Source: Chelatococcus sambhunathii
Lineage (GTDB): Bacteria; Pseudomonadota; Alphaproteobacteria; Rhizobiales; Methylopilaceae
NCBI GenBank assembly: GCA_031316315.1
Contig: JADBEO010000026.1
Location: forward strand, 1-52,430
DNA length: 52,430 nt
Reading direction: 5' to 3'
Shown here: positions 31,692 to 39,589 of the stretch, piece after piece
Layout: each line of letters opens with the position of its first letter
How positions within the stretch are numbered: position 1 is the stretch's first letter
Position numbers and translations under genes: made by a program
The notes under the pieces: generated by a model
Told to the model about the DNA's origin: nothing
The model's input: only the letters and a program-made list of their open reading frames with translations
Database searches by the model: none

Positions 31692-33343
31692 AGCCGGCCC
31701 AGCCGGTCTTCGGGGTCGACGTGGAGCTTTGGCGCGGGCCTCGCGCCGCCTTCGAGCTCTGCGAGCGCCACGTCGAGGGGATCTGTTTCGACCGGAGCCA
31801 AGACCTCCGGGGCCGCCCCGGGATCGGCGTCGAGACGGCCCGGCCCGCGCGCGTTCATGACGGCGCGGCGCAGGTCGTCCACGCTCGCGAAGCGCCGCAC
31901 GCCGTGCGGCGACTGCGCCTCGACCGATCCGTCGTCGTAGAACCGGTACATGACCCCGTTGTGCTCGCCTTCGCTGACCAGCCGCCGATCGGCGGCCTCG
32001 GGAACCGGCTCATCGGCCCGCTCGGCTTCCGGCGGCGAGACCGGGGTCGGGTCAGGCGAAACTGGAGGCTCGGCGGACGCGGCCTGATCGAGCGCCGGGT
32101 GAGGCTCTGCGTCGGCGGGCTCCGCATCGGGCTCGGGACTTCGCGGCGGCGCGGGCGGCGTCTCGACAGCCGGCTCGGGCTCGCGGACGAAGCGCGGACG
32201 CTCCGGCGCGCGCGGCGTATCCGTCCGCAGACGCGCCTCGCGGCGGGCGCGGGCGCGGGCGAGCCATTCCGGCACCGGCGGCTGGCCGGCCGGCGCGGGC
32301 CTGGCGGCGGCGGGTTCGTTGGCGGCGGGCTCCGGGACTGGGGGGCTCTCCGGCGCCGGAGCCTCCAGCTGCCCGGAAGCCGCCGGCGGGGTCTCGGTCT
32401 CGTCCGCCGTCGGGACCGGCGCCGCGTCCGCCTCCGGTTTCACGTCTTCGGCCACCTGGGGCGTAGGCGGAGCGACGTCCTGCGATCGCGCTTCCGTCGC
32501 ATGCGCCTCGCCGATCACGGGCTCATCCACGGGAGCGGGCTCGGCGGGGGACTTCACGACTGGCGTGGCGCGGATGGGCATGATCGGGCGCGTAGCAGAC
32601 GGCTCCAGCCGCTCCGGCGCCGTCACGGGCTGTTGCGTCGGCGCCGTCGCTCCATCCTGCGGCTCTTCGGCGAGCGGCGGCTCCGCTCTCCTGCGGCGCA
32701 GGGACAGTCCGCCGCCGAGTTTGGAAACGGCGACCGGCGGCGCCTCGACCTTCGGCTCGTCGGCGGCCCGGACCGGACGGCGCAGCGCCGCGCGCATCGA
32801 CCGCTTTTCGCCACCGGCCGCCTTGCTCGCCTCGTCCGGTTTCTCCGGCGACGCCTCGCCTGCGTCGGCCCCCGCCTCCGCCGGCGCCGGTTCCGGCGTC
32901 CGCAGCGGCGCGACGATCGAGACGGGCGGCGCGACGACCGGAGTCGGCGGCGCGATCGGCTCGGGCGGCGGCGCCGGATCGGCCCGCAGGAGTCGGTTTC
33001 GCTGACGTTCCTCTGGCCTGGCCTTCGCGGCGGCGCCGTCGGCTTTGCCTTCGCTTCGCTCGCGACGCCCGGCCTTCGTGTCGTCCGCGGGCGACGCCGC
33101 CGCGCGGCGCGAGGCCCCGACGGCCTTCGTCAGGCGCTGCAGCGCCGCCGTGACCGCGCCGAGCCCGATCGTGAAGGCGCCCCAGCCGGCGAGGCTCGCA
33201 GCGATGTCGATGGCCGCGTAGCTCTCCCCGGCGAGCATCAGGTAGCCCGCCCACGCCATCAGGCCGGCGCCGAGCGCATAGAGCACGAAAGGCATCACGC
33301 GCGAGAACCTCGCAGGGCTTTGACGTTTCAGAGCCGTTGTCAT
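31688..33343 (-). CDS. Proline-rich membrane protein, unknown function
   Basis: The 551-residue protein has two N-terminal TM helices (about 17-37 and 47-68), then 350 residues of Pro/Ala/Glu-rich disorder (APPPEPIAPPTPVV, EPVPEAADRR), and a small folded C-terminal domain (EGEHNGVMYRFYDDGSVEAQ, GVRRFASVDDLRRAVMNARG). The shape suggests an inner-membrane protein whose tail reaches into the cytosol or, less likely, spans the periplasm. I do not recognise a named family; similar proteins occur in Hyphomicrobiales. It has its own strand between ptrB-like and sod genes. Confidence 0.75.
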   Translation of the reverse strand: MTTALKRQSPARFSRVMPFVLYALGAGLMAWAGYLMLAGESYAAIDIAASLAGWGAFTIGLGAVTAALQRLTKAVGASRRAAASPADDTKAGRRERSEGKADGAAAKARPEERQRNRLLRADPAPPPEPIAPPTPVVAPPVSIVAPLRTPEPAPAEAGADAGEASPEKPDEASKAAGGEKRSMRAALRRPVRAADEPKVEAPPVAVSKLGGGLSLRRRRAEPPLAEEPQDGATAPTQQPVTAPERLEPSATRPIMPIRATPVVKSPAEPAPVDEPVIGEAHATEARSQDVAPPTPQVAEDVKPEADAAPVPTADETETPPAASGQLEAPAPESPPVPEPAANEPAAARPAPAGQPPVPEWLARARARREARLRTDTPRAPERPRFVREPEPAVETPPAPPRSPEPDAEPADAEPHPALDQAASAEPPVSPDPTPVSPPEAERADEPVPEAADRRLVSEGEHNGVMYRFYDDGSVEAQSPHGVRRFASVDDLRRAVMNARGPGRLDADPGAAPEVLAPVETDPLDVALAELEGGARPAPKLHVDPEDRLGRL

Positions 33344-33513
33344 GGCGCCATGGTTAGGGCCGCGTAAAGTCCAGCGCGCATCTGTTCGATCGACCGAACC
33401 ACATTGCCGCCCTTCCGGCGGGGGCCTATGTAGCTCGGCGAACCTCGGCGCGCGCGGCTCGCCGGAGCCTTGGCGCGCCGGGACCGGAACGCTTTTCAGG
33501 ACGGAGATTTTCG

Positions 33514-34110
33514 ATGGCCTTCAAGCTTCCCGAACTGCCCTACGCCTATGACGCGCTCCAGCCATATATGTCCAAGGAGACCTTGGAGTTCCATCACGAC
33601 AAGCACCACAACACCTATGTCGAGACGGCGAACAAGCTGATCGAGGGCTCGGGCCTCGAGGGCAAATCGCTCGAGGAGGTGGTGAAGCAGTCCCACGGCA
33701 AGAATCAGGCGCTCTTCAACAACGCCAGCCAGCACTACAACCACCTGCACTTCTGGAACTGGATGAAGCCGGGCGGCGGCGGATCGATCCCCGACGCGCT
33801 CGAGACCAAGATCAACGAGGACCTCGGCGGCGTCGAGAAGTTCAAGGAGGACTTCATCGAAGCCGGCAAGGGCCAGTTCGGCTCCGGCTGGGCCTGGCTC
33901 GCCCTGAAGGGCGGCAAGCTCGAGGTGATGAAGACCCCGAACGGCGAGAACCCGCTGGTCCATGGCGGCGTGCCGCTGCTCGGCGTCGACGTCTGGGAGC
34001 ACTCCTACTACATCGACTACCGCAACAAGCGGCCCGACTACCTCAAGGCTTTCGTCGACAATCTGATCAACTGGGAATACGTCGAGAAGCTTTACGACGA
34101 GGCGAAGTAA
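33514..34110 (+). CDS. sodB: Superoxide dismutase, Fe type
   Basis: The 198-residue enzyme has the four metal ligands His27, His77, Asp159 and His163 (HHDKHH, SQHYNHLHFW, DVWEHSYY) and the GSGWAWLAL motif. Gln73 in NNASQ favours the iron form. It converts superoxide to oxygen and peroxide. ATG 33514 follows GGACGGAG. No signal peptide, so cytosolic. Monocistronic with a strong hairpin 10 bases after the stop. No obvious Fur site was seen upstream. Confidence 0.96.
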   Translation: MAFKLPELPYAYDALQPYMSKETLEFHHDKHHNTYVETANKLIEGSGLEGKSLEEVVKQSHGKNQALFNNASQHYNHLHFWNWMKPGGGGSIPDALETKINEDLGGVEKFKEDFIEAGKGQFGSGWAWLALKGGKLEVMKTPNGENPLVHGGVPLLGVDVWEHSYYIDYRNKRPDYLKAFVDNLINWEYVEKLYDEAK

Positions 34111-34120
34111 GCGCCCTCCC

Positions 34121-34152
34121 CGCGCCCGCTCGCCTTCGGGCGTGCGGGCGCG
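34121..34152 (+). terminator. Terminator of sodB
   Basis: CGCGCCCGC-T-CGCC, a TTCG tetraloop, then GGCG-T-GCGGGCGCG, followed by CCCTTTCC. The stem has 13 pairs with one T-T mismatch, starting 10 bases after the stop. Confidence 0.85.
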
Positions 34153-34241
34153 CCCTTTCCGGCGGTCCCGCCGCCTTTATCTCCCGCGCCATCAGCGAAC
34201 GACCGGGGCGATCAAGCCTCCGGCGCCGGAGGAAGAGCCCC

Positions 34242-34646
34242 ATGGCCACCGTCACCGTCAAAGCCGACATGCCCGCCTCCGCCGACGCGGTGTGGAAGGA
34301 GGCGTCTCCCGACTTCTGCGGCATCGGCGGCTTTCATCCCGCAATCGCGGCCTGTGAACTCTCCGACGACAAGTCGATCCGCACGCTGACGCTCGGCGAC
34401 GGCGCCAAGATCGTCGAGAAGCAGACCGACTGGGACGACGCGGCGCGCAGCTACTCCTACGACATCACGGACAGCCCCCTGCCCGTCTCGAACTACTCCG
34501 CGACCTTCTCGGTCGCGGACGCGGGATCCAGCTCCACAGTGACCTGGACCGCGGAGTTCGATCCGGTCGGAGACGAGGCGGCAGCGAAGGACGTGATCAC
34601 CGGGATCTTCACGTCAGGGCTCGAGGCGTTGAAGGCGAAGCTCTGA
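34242..34646 (+). CDS. SRPBCC family protein (polyketide cyclase/START-like)
   Basis: The 134-residue protein has the helix-grip features: MATVTVKADMPASADAVWKEAS, ACELSDDKSIRTLTLGDGAKIVEK, SNYSATFSVADAGSSSTVTWTAEF, and a final helix IFTSGLEALKAKL. SRPBCC proteins bind hydrophobic ligands in a deep pocket; a cytosolic lipid or small-molecule binder is likely, and no catalytic residue is evident. GGAGGAAG precedes ATG. It ends 27 bases from the hicB stop. Confidence 0.9.
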   Translation: MATVTVKADMPASADAVWKEASPDFCGIGGFHPAIAACELSDDKSIRTLTLGDGAKIVEKQTDWDDAARSYSYDITDSPLPVSNYSATFSVADAGSSSTVTWTAEFDPVGDEAAAKDVITGIFTSGLEALKAKL

Positions 34647-34673
34647 AGGCTCGTTTTCGAAGCGCAGGCGTGG

Positions 34674-35087
34674 CTAAGCAGCGGACCGCAGGCGACTTTC
34701 GTCCTGCATGGCTTCCTTGGCGACGAGTTGGAGGAAGCCCGAGCGGGTGAAGCCGTTCCTTTCGGCATAAGCGTCGATCTGCTGAAGAAGGTCTTCTGGA
34801 AAGGTGACGCTTACACGGACGGCTCTGACGACGCCTTTGGGCGCCTGAACGAGGACCGCGACAGCGTCCCGGTTCTCGCGCTCGGTCATGACGGCGTCGA
34901 GCGATGACGGCTCCGGCGCAGCTTCGCCATCCTCGACCATGCCTTCGAGATGCAGCGCTAACGCCTCCTCTGCAAGCGCCTGCGCCTCTTCGATGCTACC
35001 GCCGACCGTCACGCAGCCGGGGAGATCGGGGAACGACACGCCAAATGCGTCGCCTTCCCTATGGATCAGGGCGATGTACTTTTTCAT
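34674..35087 (-). CDS. hicB: HicB antitoxin with ribbon-helix-helix domain
   Basis: The 137-residue protein has the HicB N-terminal partial RNase H fold (YIALIHREGDAFGVSFPDLPGCVTVGGSIEEAQALAEEAL) and a C-terminal DNA-binding ribbon-helix-helix (RAVRVSVTFPEDLLQQIDAYAERNGFTRSGFLQLVAKEAM). It should neutralise HicA and repress the operon. It lies 6 bases after hicA, the order (toxin first) usual for hicAB. Slightly lower GC than neighbours suggests acquisition. Confidence 0.92.
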   Translation of the reverse strand: MKKYIALIHREGDAFGVSFPDLPGCVTVGGSIEEAQALAEEALALHLEGMVEDGEAAPEPSSLDAVMTERENRDAVAVLVQAPKGVVRAVRVSVTFPEDLLQQIDAYAERNGFTRSGFLQLVAKEAMQDESRLRSAA

Positions 35088-35093
35088 GGCGCT

Positions 35094-35282
35094 CTACCTC
35101 AGCGTTAGCCCCGCCTGCCTCTCGATCGATTTCAACGTTCCGATTGGGATGTCTTTAGACGGTGCTGGCACGGTCACACGGCCGGGTTTCTCGGCGTGCT
35201 TGAACTGAACGTGGCTGCCGCGCCGGTTCACTTCAAACCACCCATCGGCTTTCAGCGCGGCGATGACTTCGCGGCTGTTCAT
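35094..35282 (-). CDS. hicA: HicA toxin (mRNA interferase)
   Basis: The 62-residue protein has the HicA dsRBD-like fold with catalytic His24 in NRRGSHVQFKH and the typical TVPAPSKDIPIGTLKSIERQAGL end. It cleaves mRNAs during translation stress and is bound by HicB. ATG 35282 is the only start that keeps the N-terminal helix. There is no ribosome site; a palindrome overlaps the start codon (35281-35298), so repressor binding would also block translation start. Confidence 0.93.
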   Translation of the reverse strand: MNSREVIAALKADGWFEVNRRGSHVQFKHAEKPGRVTVPAPSKDIPIGTLKSIERQAGLTLR

Positions 35283-35298
35283 GCATATAAGTATGCAT
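35281..35298. promoter_or_regulatory. Probable HicB operator overlapping the hicA start
   Basis: ATGCATA-TAAG-TATGCAT is a perfect 7-bp inverted repeat whose left arm contains the hicA start codon (minus strand). HicB ribbon-helix-helix proteins bind such short palindromes to autoregulate. The site is in a very AT-rich pocket (35281-35351). Confidence 0.6.
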
Positions 35299-35333
35299 AA
35301 ACACCTCAGCTTAACAAGTCGCTAAGCGAGTTT

Positions 35334-35351
35334 ATAAGATAATATTCTTAT
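35334..35351 (-). terminator. AT-rich hairpin after folP
   Basis: ATAAGA-TAATAT-TCTTAT is a perfect 6-bp inverted repeat 9 bases after the folP stop on the minus strand and before hicA. It could be a weak terminator, an operator, or part of the hicA promoter. A TTAA-N7-CTAA motif is also present at 35311-35325. Confidence 0.4.
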
Positions 35352-35359
35352 CGACTGCG

Positions 35360-36184
35360 CTAAGGCGCGCTCAGAACCGCCTGAGCCACCAGCAGCGCGT
35401 CGCGGTTGGCGCGGACGTCGTGGACGCGGAACATGGTCGCGCCCGCCGCCCATCCGGTGACGGACGTCGCGACCGTGCCGAAGACGCGCTCTTCCGGCGT
35501 GCGGTCGAGGATGTGGCCGATCAACGATTTCCGCGACGTGCCGAGCAGCACCGGAAAGCCCATCGCCGCCAGCGCGTCGACGCGGCGGATGGCGGTGAGG
35601 TTCTGGTCGACGGTCTTGCCGAAGCCGACCCCGGGATCGAGGGCGATCGCGCGGTCCGGAATCCCCGCCTTCTGCGCGATCTCGATCGACCGGCCGAGGA
35701 AACGCTTCATGTCCTCGACGATGTCGAGCGAGGGATCGACCTCGGTGCGGTGGTGCATGACGCAGACCGGCGCGCCGTGCTCCGCGGCGACCCGCGCGAT
35801 ATCGGGGTCTCGCTGAAGGCCCCAGACGTCGTTGACGATCGTCGCGCCCGCTCTCAGCGCCGCCTCCGCGACGCTCGCCTTCATGGTGTCGATCGAGATC
35901 GGGGCGGAAATCTCCCGCTTCAGCGCCTCGATCGCGGGAACGACCCGGCGGATCTCCTCCTCCGCCCCGACCGGTGTGTGGCCCGGCCGCGTGGATTCGC
36001 CGCCGACGTCGATGACGTCCGCGCCCTCCGCGCACATGCGCTTCGCGTGCCCTACCACGGTCTCGACCGCCTGGAACCGGCCGCCGTCGGAAAAGGAATC
36101 CGGCGTCACGTTCAGGATGCCCATGACACGCGGGCCGCCCGTGCGGTCGAACATGGCGGCGGCGGCGAAGGGAGCGGATGACAT
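35360..36184 (-). CDS. folP: Dihydropteroate synthase
   Basis: The 274-residue enzyme shows the classic motifs: GILNVTPDSFSDGG (about 22-35), DVGGESTRPG, GATIVNDVWGLQRD, PGVGFGKTVDQN, and GTSRKSLIG. It condenses p-aminobenzoate with dihydropterin pyrophosphate in folate synthesis and is the sulfonamide target. ATG 36184 was preferred over 36220 because the N-terminus before MSSAPFA is not conserved. No other fol genes are near; it is followed by hicAB on the same strand. Confidence 0.95.
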   Translation of the reverse strand: MSSAPFAAAAMFDRTGGPRVMGILNVTPDSFSDGGRFQAVETVVGHAKRMCAEGADVIDVGGESTRPGHTPVGAEEEIRRVVPAIEALKREISAPISIDTMKASVAEAALRAGATIVNDVWGLQRDPDIARVAAEHGAPVCVMHHRTEVDPSLDIVEDMKRFLGRSIEIAQKAGIPDRAIALDPGVGFGKTVDQNLTAIRRVDALAAMGFPVLLGTSRKSLIGHILDRTPEERVFGTVATSVTGWAAGATMFRVHDVRANRDALLVAQAVLSAP

Positions 36185-36245
36185 GCGGGCTCTCACGGAT
36201 CGTTCGAGCACACAGAGCACGATTGAGGCGGCTTGAGGAAGGGAC

Positions 36246-36644
36246 TCAATACGTCATCATCGGCGGCATCGACTTCGCCTGCGAGATCCACTTCGCCACC
36301 ATCTTCTCGGACGGCAGGAGCCGGACGAGGTTGTCGCGGGCGTTCGCCTCGGCGAGCGCCCTCGTCAGATTGGCGACGTTGCGGTTCTTGAGCTCCTTGA
36401 CCGTGTCGACGCCGGCGGCCTCCAGCAGCTCGGCGTATTCCTCGCCGACGCCGCGCAGGCGCATCAGGTCCGCCATGTTGGCGAATCTCAGGATCTTCGG
36501 CTCCGCGATCCCCGAGGCGGCTGCGAGCGACTTGCGCCCCTTTGGGGTCTTCGCCCGATCGAGCAGCGTGGCTGTCGTACGTATTCCAATCGATTTCAGC
36601 CTGTCCGCGTATTCCGTTCCGACGCTCGCGATCGGATAGGACAT
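36246..36644 (-). CDS. DUF4332 (helix-hairpin-helix) protein
   Basis: The 132-residue product has two helix-hairpin-helix-like segments (VGTEYADRLKSIGIRTTATLLDRA; MRLRGVGEEYAELLEAAGVDTVKELKNRN) typical of DUF4332 proteins. These resemble the DNA-binding helices of ligases and polymerases, but the function is unknown. ATG 36644 follows AGGAGG by 7 bases. It lies 61 bases upstream of folP and 116 bases after the DUF2267 gene on the same strand. Confidence 0.9.
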   Translation of the reverse strand: MSYPIASVGTEYADRLKSIGIRTTATLLDRAKTPKGRKSLAAASGIAEPKILRFANMADLMRLRGVGEEYAELLEAAGVDTVKELKNRNVANLTRALAEANARDNLVRLLPSEKMVAKWISQAKSMPPMMTY

Positions 36645-36760
36645 GCGCCGCCTCCTGGCGTTCGAGGTGTCGAACGAGCCCCAGGACACGTGGGGCGGTG
36701 AAACGCGAGACGCGACTGATCGGAAATAATCGCCTGGCGTGGCCGCCGAACTTCAGGCTG

Positions 36761-37126
36761 TCAGACGAACGCCTCCAGACCCGGCACCGAGCCCACGATC
36801 CGGCCCGTGGTTTCGTCCCCGACCGCGTCCCGCGAAAAGGCGAGCAGCTCTTTGGTCACGATCTGCACCTCGCCGCCGGAGAGCCCCGCCGCCGTCAGCG
36901 CATGATAGGCGGCCATCGCGCCGAAGCCGACATAGCCGTCGCCTTCGTGCTCTTTGCGGGCCTCCGCCAGCACGGGCTCGGCGCCGGGCATGGCGTCGAC
37001 CAGCTGCTTCACGGCGTCCGCCGGCGCCTCCTTGTCCAGGAAGACGAGGATCGTCTTCACTGCCGATTCGGCCTTCGAGCGATCGATATCCGCGGCCGCC
37101 GAAAGTCGGTTGACGAGCTCCTCCAT
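36761..37126 (-). CDS. DUF2267 domain protein
   Basis: The 121-residue protein starts MEELVNRLSAAADIDRSKAE, has the DUF2267-type helical core (KTILVFLDKEAPADAVKQLVDAMPGAE), and ends with GGEVQIVTKELLAFSRDAVGDETTGRIVGSVPGL. Probably a small cytosolic helical protein; function unknown. ATG 37126 has AGGGA upstream; a longer frame (to 37195) adds a non-conserved lead. It is divergent from the HerA-like gene. Confidence 0.8.
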   Translation of the reverse strand: MEELVNRLSAAADIDRSKAESAVKTILVFLDKEAPADAVKQLVDAMPGAEPVLAEARKEHEGDGYVGFGAMAAYHALTAAGLSGGEVQIVTKELLAFSRDAVGDETTGRIVGSVPGLEAFV

Positions 37127-37292
37127 CGACGTCCCTGCCCCTGTCTTCGGTTCTTGGTTGGCGGCGCATAGTAGGCGCCGCGACCTCTGACACAAGCCGA
37201 CGGATGGCCCAAGGCGGCGCGCTTGTGTCGGACACCGCGGCGCCGCAGGCTCGCGGCGCCGGGGCGGCCGGCGCGGATTGCAAGGGCGCGAG

Positions 37293-38855
37293 ATGCTTCA
37301 GGACGGCAAGCTATTCATCGGGACAAGCTTCGACGGGGAGAAGAAGGTCAAGGGCGAATACCTCGAGTTGAAGCTCGCCAACCGCCACGGCCTCGTCACC
37401 GGCGCGACCGGCACCGGCAAGACGGTCACGCTGCAGGTTCTCGCGGAAGCCTTCTCGGACGCCGGCGTCTCGGTGTTCGCGGCCGACATCAAGGGCGATC
37501 TCTCCGGCGTCGCCGCCAAGGGCGAGCCGAAGGACTTTCTGGTCAAGCGCGCCGAGGAGGTCGGCCTCGACCCCTACGTCAATGACAAGTTCCCCGTCGT
37601 GTTCTGGGACATGTTCGGCGAGCAGGGCCATCCGATCCGCGCCACCGTCTCCGAGATGGGCCCGCTGCTGCTCGCGCGGCTGATGAACCTCAACGACACC
37701 CAGGAGGGCGTGCTCAACATCGTCTTCCGAGTCGCCGACAAGGAAGGCCTTCTGCTGCTCGATCTGAAGGACCTTCAGGCGCTGCTGACCTACGTCGCCG
37801 AGAACGCGGCGGAGCTCACCACCCAATACGGCAACGTCGCCAAGGCGACCGTCGGCGCGGTGCAGCGCCAGCTGCTGGTGCTGGAGAACCAGGGCGGCGA
37901 CAGGTTCTTCGGCGAGCCGGCGCTGGCTTTGACCGACCTCATCCGCACAACGCGCGACGGCCGGGGAACGATCAACATTCTCGCGGCCGACAAGCTCATG
38001 TCGAGCCCGCGGCTCTACGCGACCTTCCTGCTCTGGCTGCTGTCGGAGCTGTTCGAGGAGCTTCCCGAGGTCGGCGATCCCGAAAAACCCAAGCTCGTCT
38101 TCTTCTTCGACGAGGCGCACCTCTTGTTCGACGAGGCGCCGAAGGCGCTTCTCGACAAGGTCGAGCAGGTCGTGCGCCTGATCCGCTCCAAGGGCGTCGG
38201 CGTCTATTTCGTCACCCAGAACCCGCTCGACGTTCCGGAGACCGTCGCGGGCCAGCTCGGCAACCGGGTGCAGCATGCCCTGCGCGCCTACACCCCGCGC
38301 GAGCAGAAGGCGGTCCGCGCGGCCGCCGAGACCTTCCGCCCCAACCCGAAGCTCAATACAGCGCAGGTCATCACCGAGCTCGCCGTCGGCGAGGCGCTGG
38401 TCTCGACGCTCGAAGGCAAGGGCGCGCCGTCCGTGGTCCAGCGCACGCTGATCCGGCCGCCGGCGGCGCGGATCGGGCCGCTCGCCGCGGACGAGCGCAA
38501 GGCGCTGATCCAGAACTCGCCGATCGCCGGCCATTACGACGAGACGATCGACCGCGAGTCGGCCTACGAACTGCTCCTCAAGAAGGCTGAGGAAAAGGCG
38601 GTGGTCGAGGCGGACGCCGCCGGCGAGGGCGGCTTCGGCGGCTTCTTCAAGACGATCTTCGGCGGCGGCGCTTCCGACCGCAGCAAGACGCTCAATCCGG
38701 GCCAGCGCGTCGCCCGCGAGGTCACCCGCACCATCGTCCAGCGCACCGCCGGCGACGTCGCGGCCTCGATCGGCAAGTCGGTCGCCGGCTCGGTGGGGAG
38801 TTCGGTCGGTCGGGCGGTGGTGCGGGGGGTTCTGGGGAGCCTGCTGAAGCGGTGA
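37293..38855 (+). CDS. HerA-like ATPase (DUF853 family)
   Basis: The 520-residue protein is a hexameric FtsK/HerA-type ATPase: Walker A GATGTGKT (about 37-44), Walker [11 protein letters not shown] with Asp273-Glu274, sensor region [13 protein letters not shown] and an arginine finger-like [13 protein letters not shown]. The C-terminal third is Gly-rich ([16 protein letters not shown]). The family is near-universal in proteobacteria; a role in DNA translocation is presumed but unproven. ATG 37293 was chosen; a TTG 15 bases upstream is possible. It stands alone. Confidence 0.93.
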   Translation: MLQDGKLFIGTSFDGEKKVKGEYLELKLANRHGLVTGATGTGKTVTLQVLAEAFSDAGVSVFAADIKGDLSGVAAKGEPKDFLVKRAEEVGLDPYVNDKFPVVFWDMFGEQGHPIRATVSEMGPLLLARLMNLNDTQEGVLNIVFRVADKEGLLLLDLKDLQALLTYVAENAAELTTQYGNVAKATVGAVQRQLLVLENQGGDRFFGEPALALTDLIRTTRDGRGTINILAADKLMSSPRLYATFLLWLLSELFEELPEVGDPEKPKLVFFFDEAHLLFDEAPKALLDKVEQVVRLIRSKGVGVYFVTQNPLDVPETVAGQLGNRVQHALRAYTPREQKAVRAAAETFRPNPKLNTAQVITELAVGEALVSTLEGKGAPSVVQRTLIRPPAARIGPLAADERKALIQNSPIAGHYDETIDRESAYELLLKKAEEKAVVEADAAGEGGFGGFFKTIFGGGASDRSKTLNPGQRVAREVTRTIVQRTAGDVAASIGKSVAGSVGSSVGRAVVRGVLGSLLKR

Positions 38856-38883
38856 AGGCTTGCGTCCGGCCGCGTTCGGGACA

Positions 38884-38913
38884 ATCTAGACGAAAGCGCT
38901 CTGGAGTGTAGAT
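38884..38913. promoter_or_regulatory. Inverted repeat, probable VapB operator
   Basis: ATCTAGAC (38884-38891) and GTGTAGAT (38906-38913) are complementary at 7 of 8 bases with a 14-base spacer, ending two bases before the vapB start. A VapBC complex could bind here to autoregulate. Confidence 0.5.
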
Positions 38914-38915
38914 CG

Positions 38916-39164
38916 ATGGCCTTTCATGTCCGGGATCCAGAGACCGATCGGATCGTGAGGCAGCTCGCTGCGACGAAGGGCACGTCGATCACCGAAGCGA
39001 TCCGCGCCGCTTGCGACGAGGCGCTGAAGAACGCCGCCAAGACCATGACAAAGGAGGAGCGCCACGCCCGGATGCGCGCCATCCGCGAGGAACTGGCGCG
39101 CCTGCCGCAGGATGACAGCGTGGTGATCGACAAAGCGTTTTTCGACGCGCTGTACGAAGATTAG
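38916..39164 (+). CDS. vapB: VapB-type antitoxin (PSK family)
   Basis: The 82-residue protein has an N-terminal strand (MAFHVRDPETDRIVRQLA), a ribbon-helix-helix (TSITEAIRAACDEAL) and a charged C-terminal helix (EERHARMRAIREELARLP) that would fill the VapC active site. It is followed 3 bases later by the vapC start. Since vapC is frameshifted, this antitoxin may have no active cognate toxin, although it could counter others. Confidence 0.9.
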   Translation: MAFHVRDPETDRIVRQLAATKGTSITEAIRAACDEALKNAAKTMTKEERHARMRAIREELARLPQDDSVVIDKAFFDALYED

Positions 39165-39167
39165 ACG

Positions 39168-39559
39168 GTGTTCGTCGACGCCTCGGCGCTTGCCGGAATT
39201 CTGCTGTCCGAGCCTGATTCGCAGTCTCCGAGTGTCGGCTTTTCGACTCGAAGTCCGGGCTGATGACGTCGCCGCTTGCCCTCTTTGAGACCGCGCTCGC
39301 CATTGCGCCTAAGCTGAGGCTTTCTCACGCGGAGGCGGAGATCAGGGCGCGGACCTATGCCGCGCTCGATATGGCCGTGATCCCGATAACAGCGGAGATC
39401 GGCCGCCTAGCCCTCGAGGCCCACTCCCGATACGGCAAGGGCTCACGCCACCCCGCACGCCTCAACTTCGGCGACTGCTTCTCCTATGCCTGCGCCAAGG
39501 CGCATAACGTCCCCCTGCTCTACAAGGGCGACGATTTCGCCAAGACCGACCTCGCCTGA
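39168..39559 (+). pseudogene. vapC: VapC PIN-domain toxin, frameshifted
   Basis: GTG 39168 encodes [19 protein letters not shown] with the first active-site Asp. The frame then shifts (within about 39216-39235) and the rest of the PIN domain is in another frame: [18 protein letters not shown] with the second acidic residue, then [23 protein letters not shown] with the last two. Adding one base restores a 130-residue protein of normal length. As it stands neither part has a full active site. The shift is not at a homopolymer, which argues against simple slippage. Confidence 0.85.
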
Positions 39560-39589
39560 CCTTCCCCCCAACCGCAGGAGGACGCCCCC

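Noticed and set aside
35311-35325. A third TTAA-N7-CTAA motif as a CtrA site near hicA
   Set aside because: It lies in a very AT-rich pocket where the motif is likely by chance and next to a toxin-antitoxin operon.
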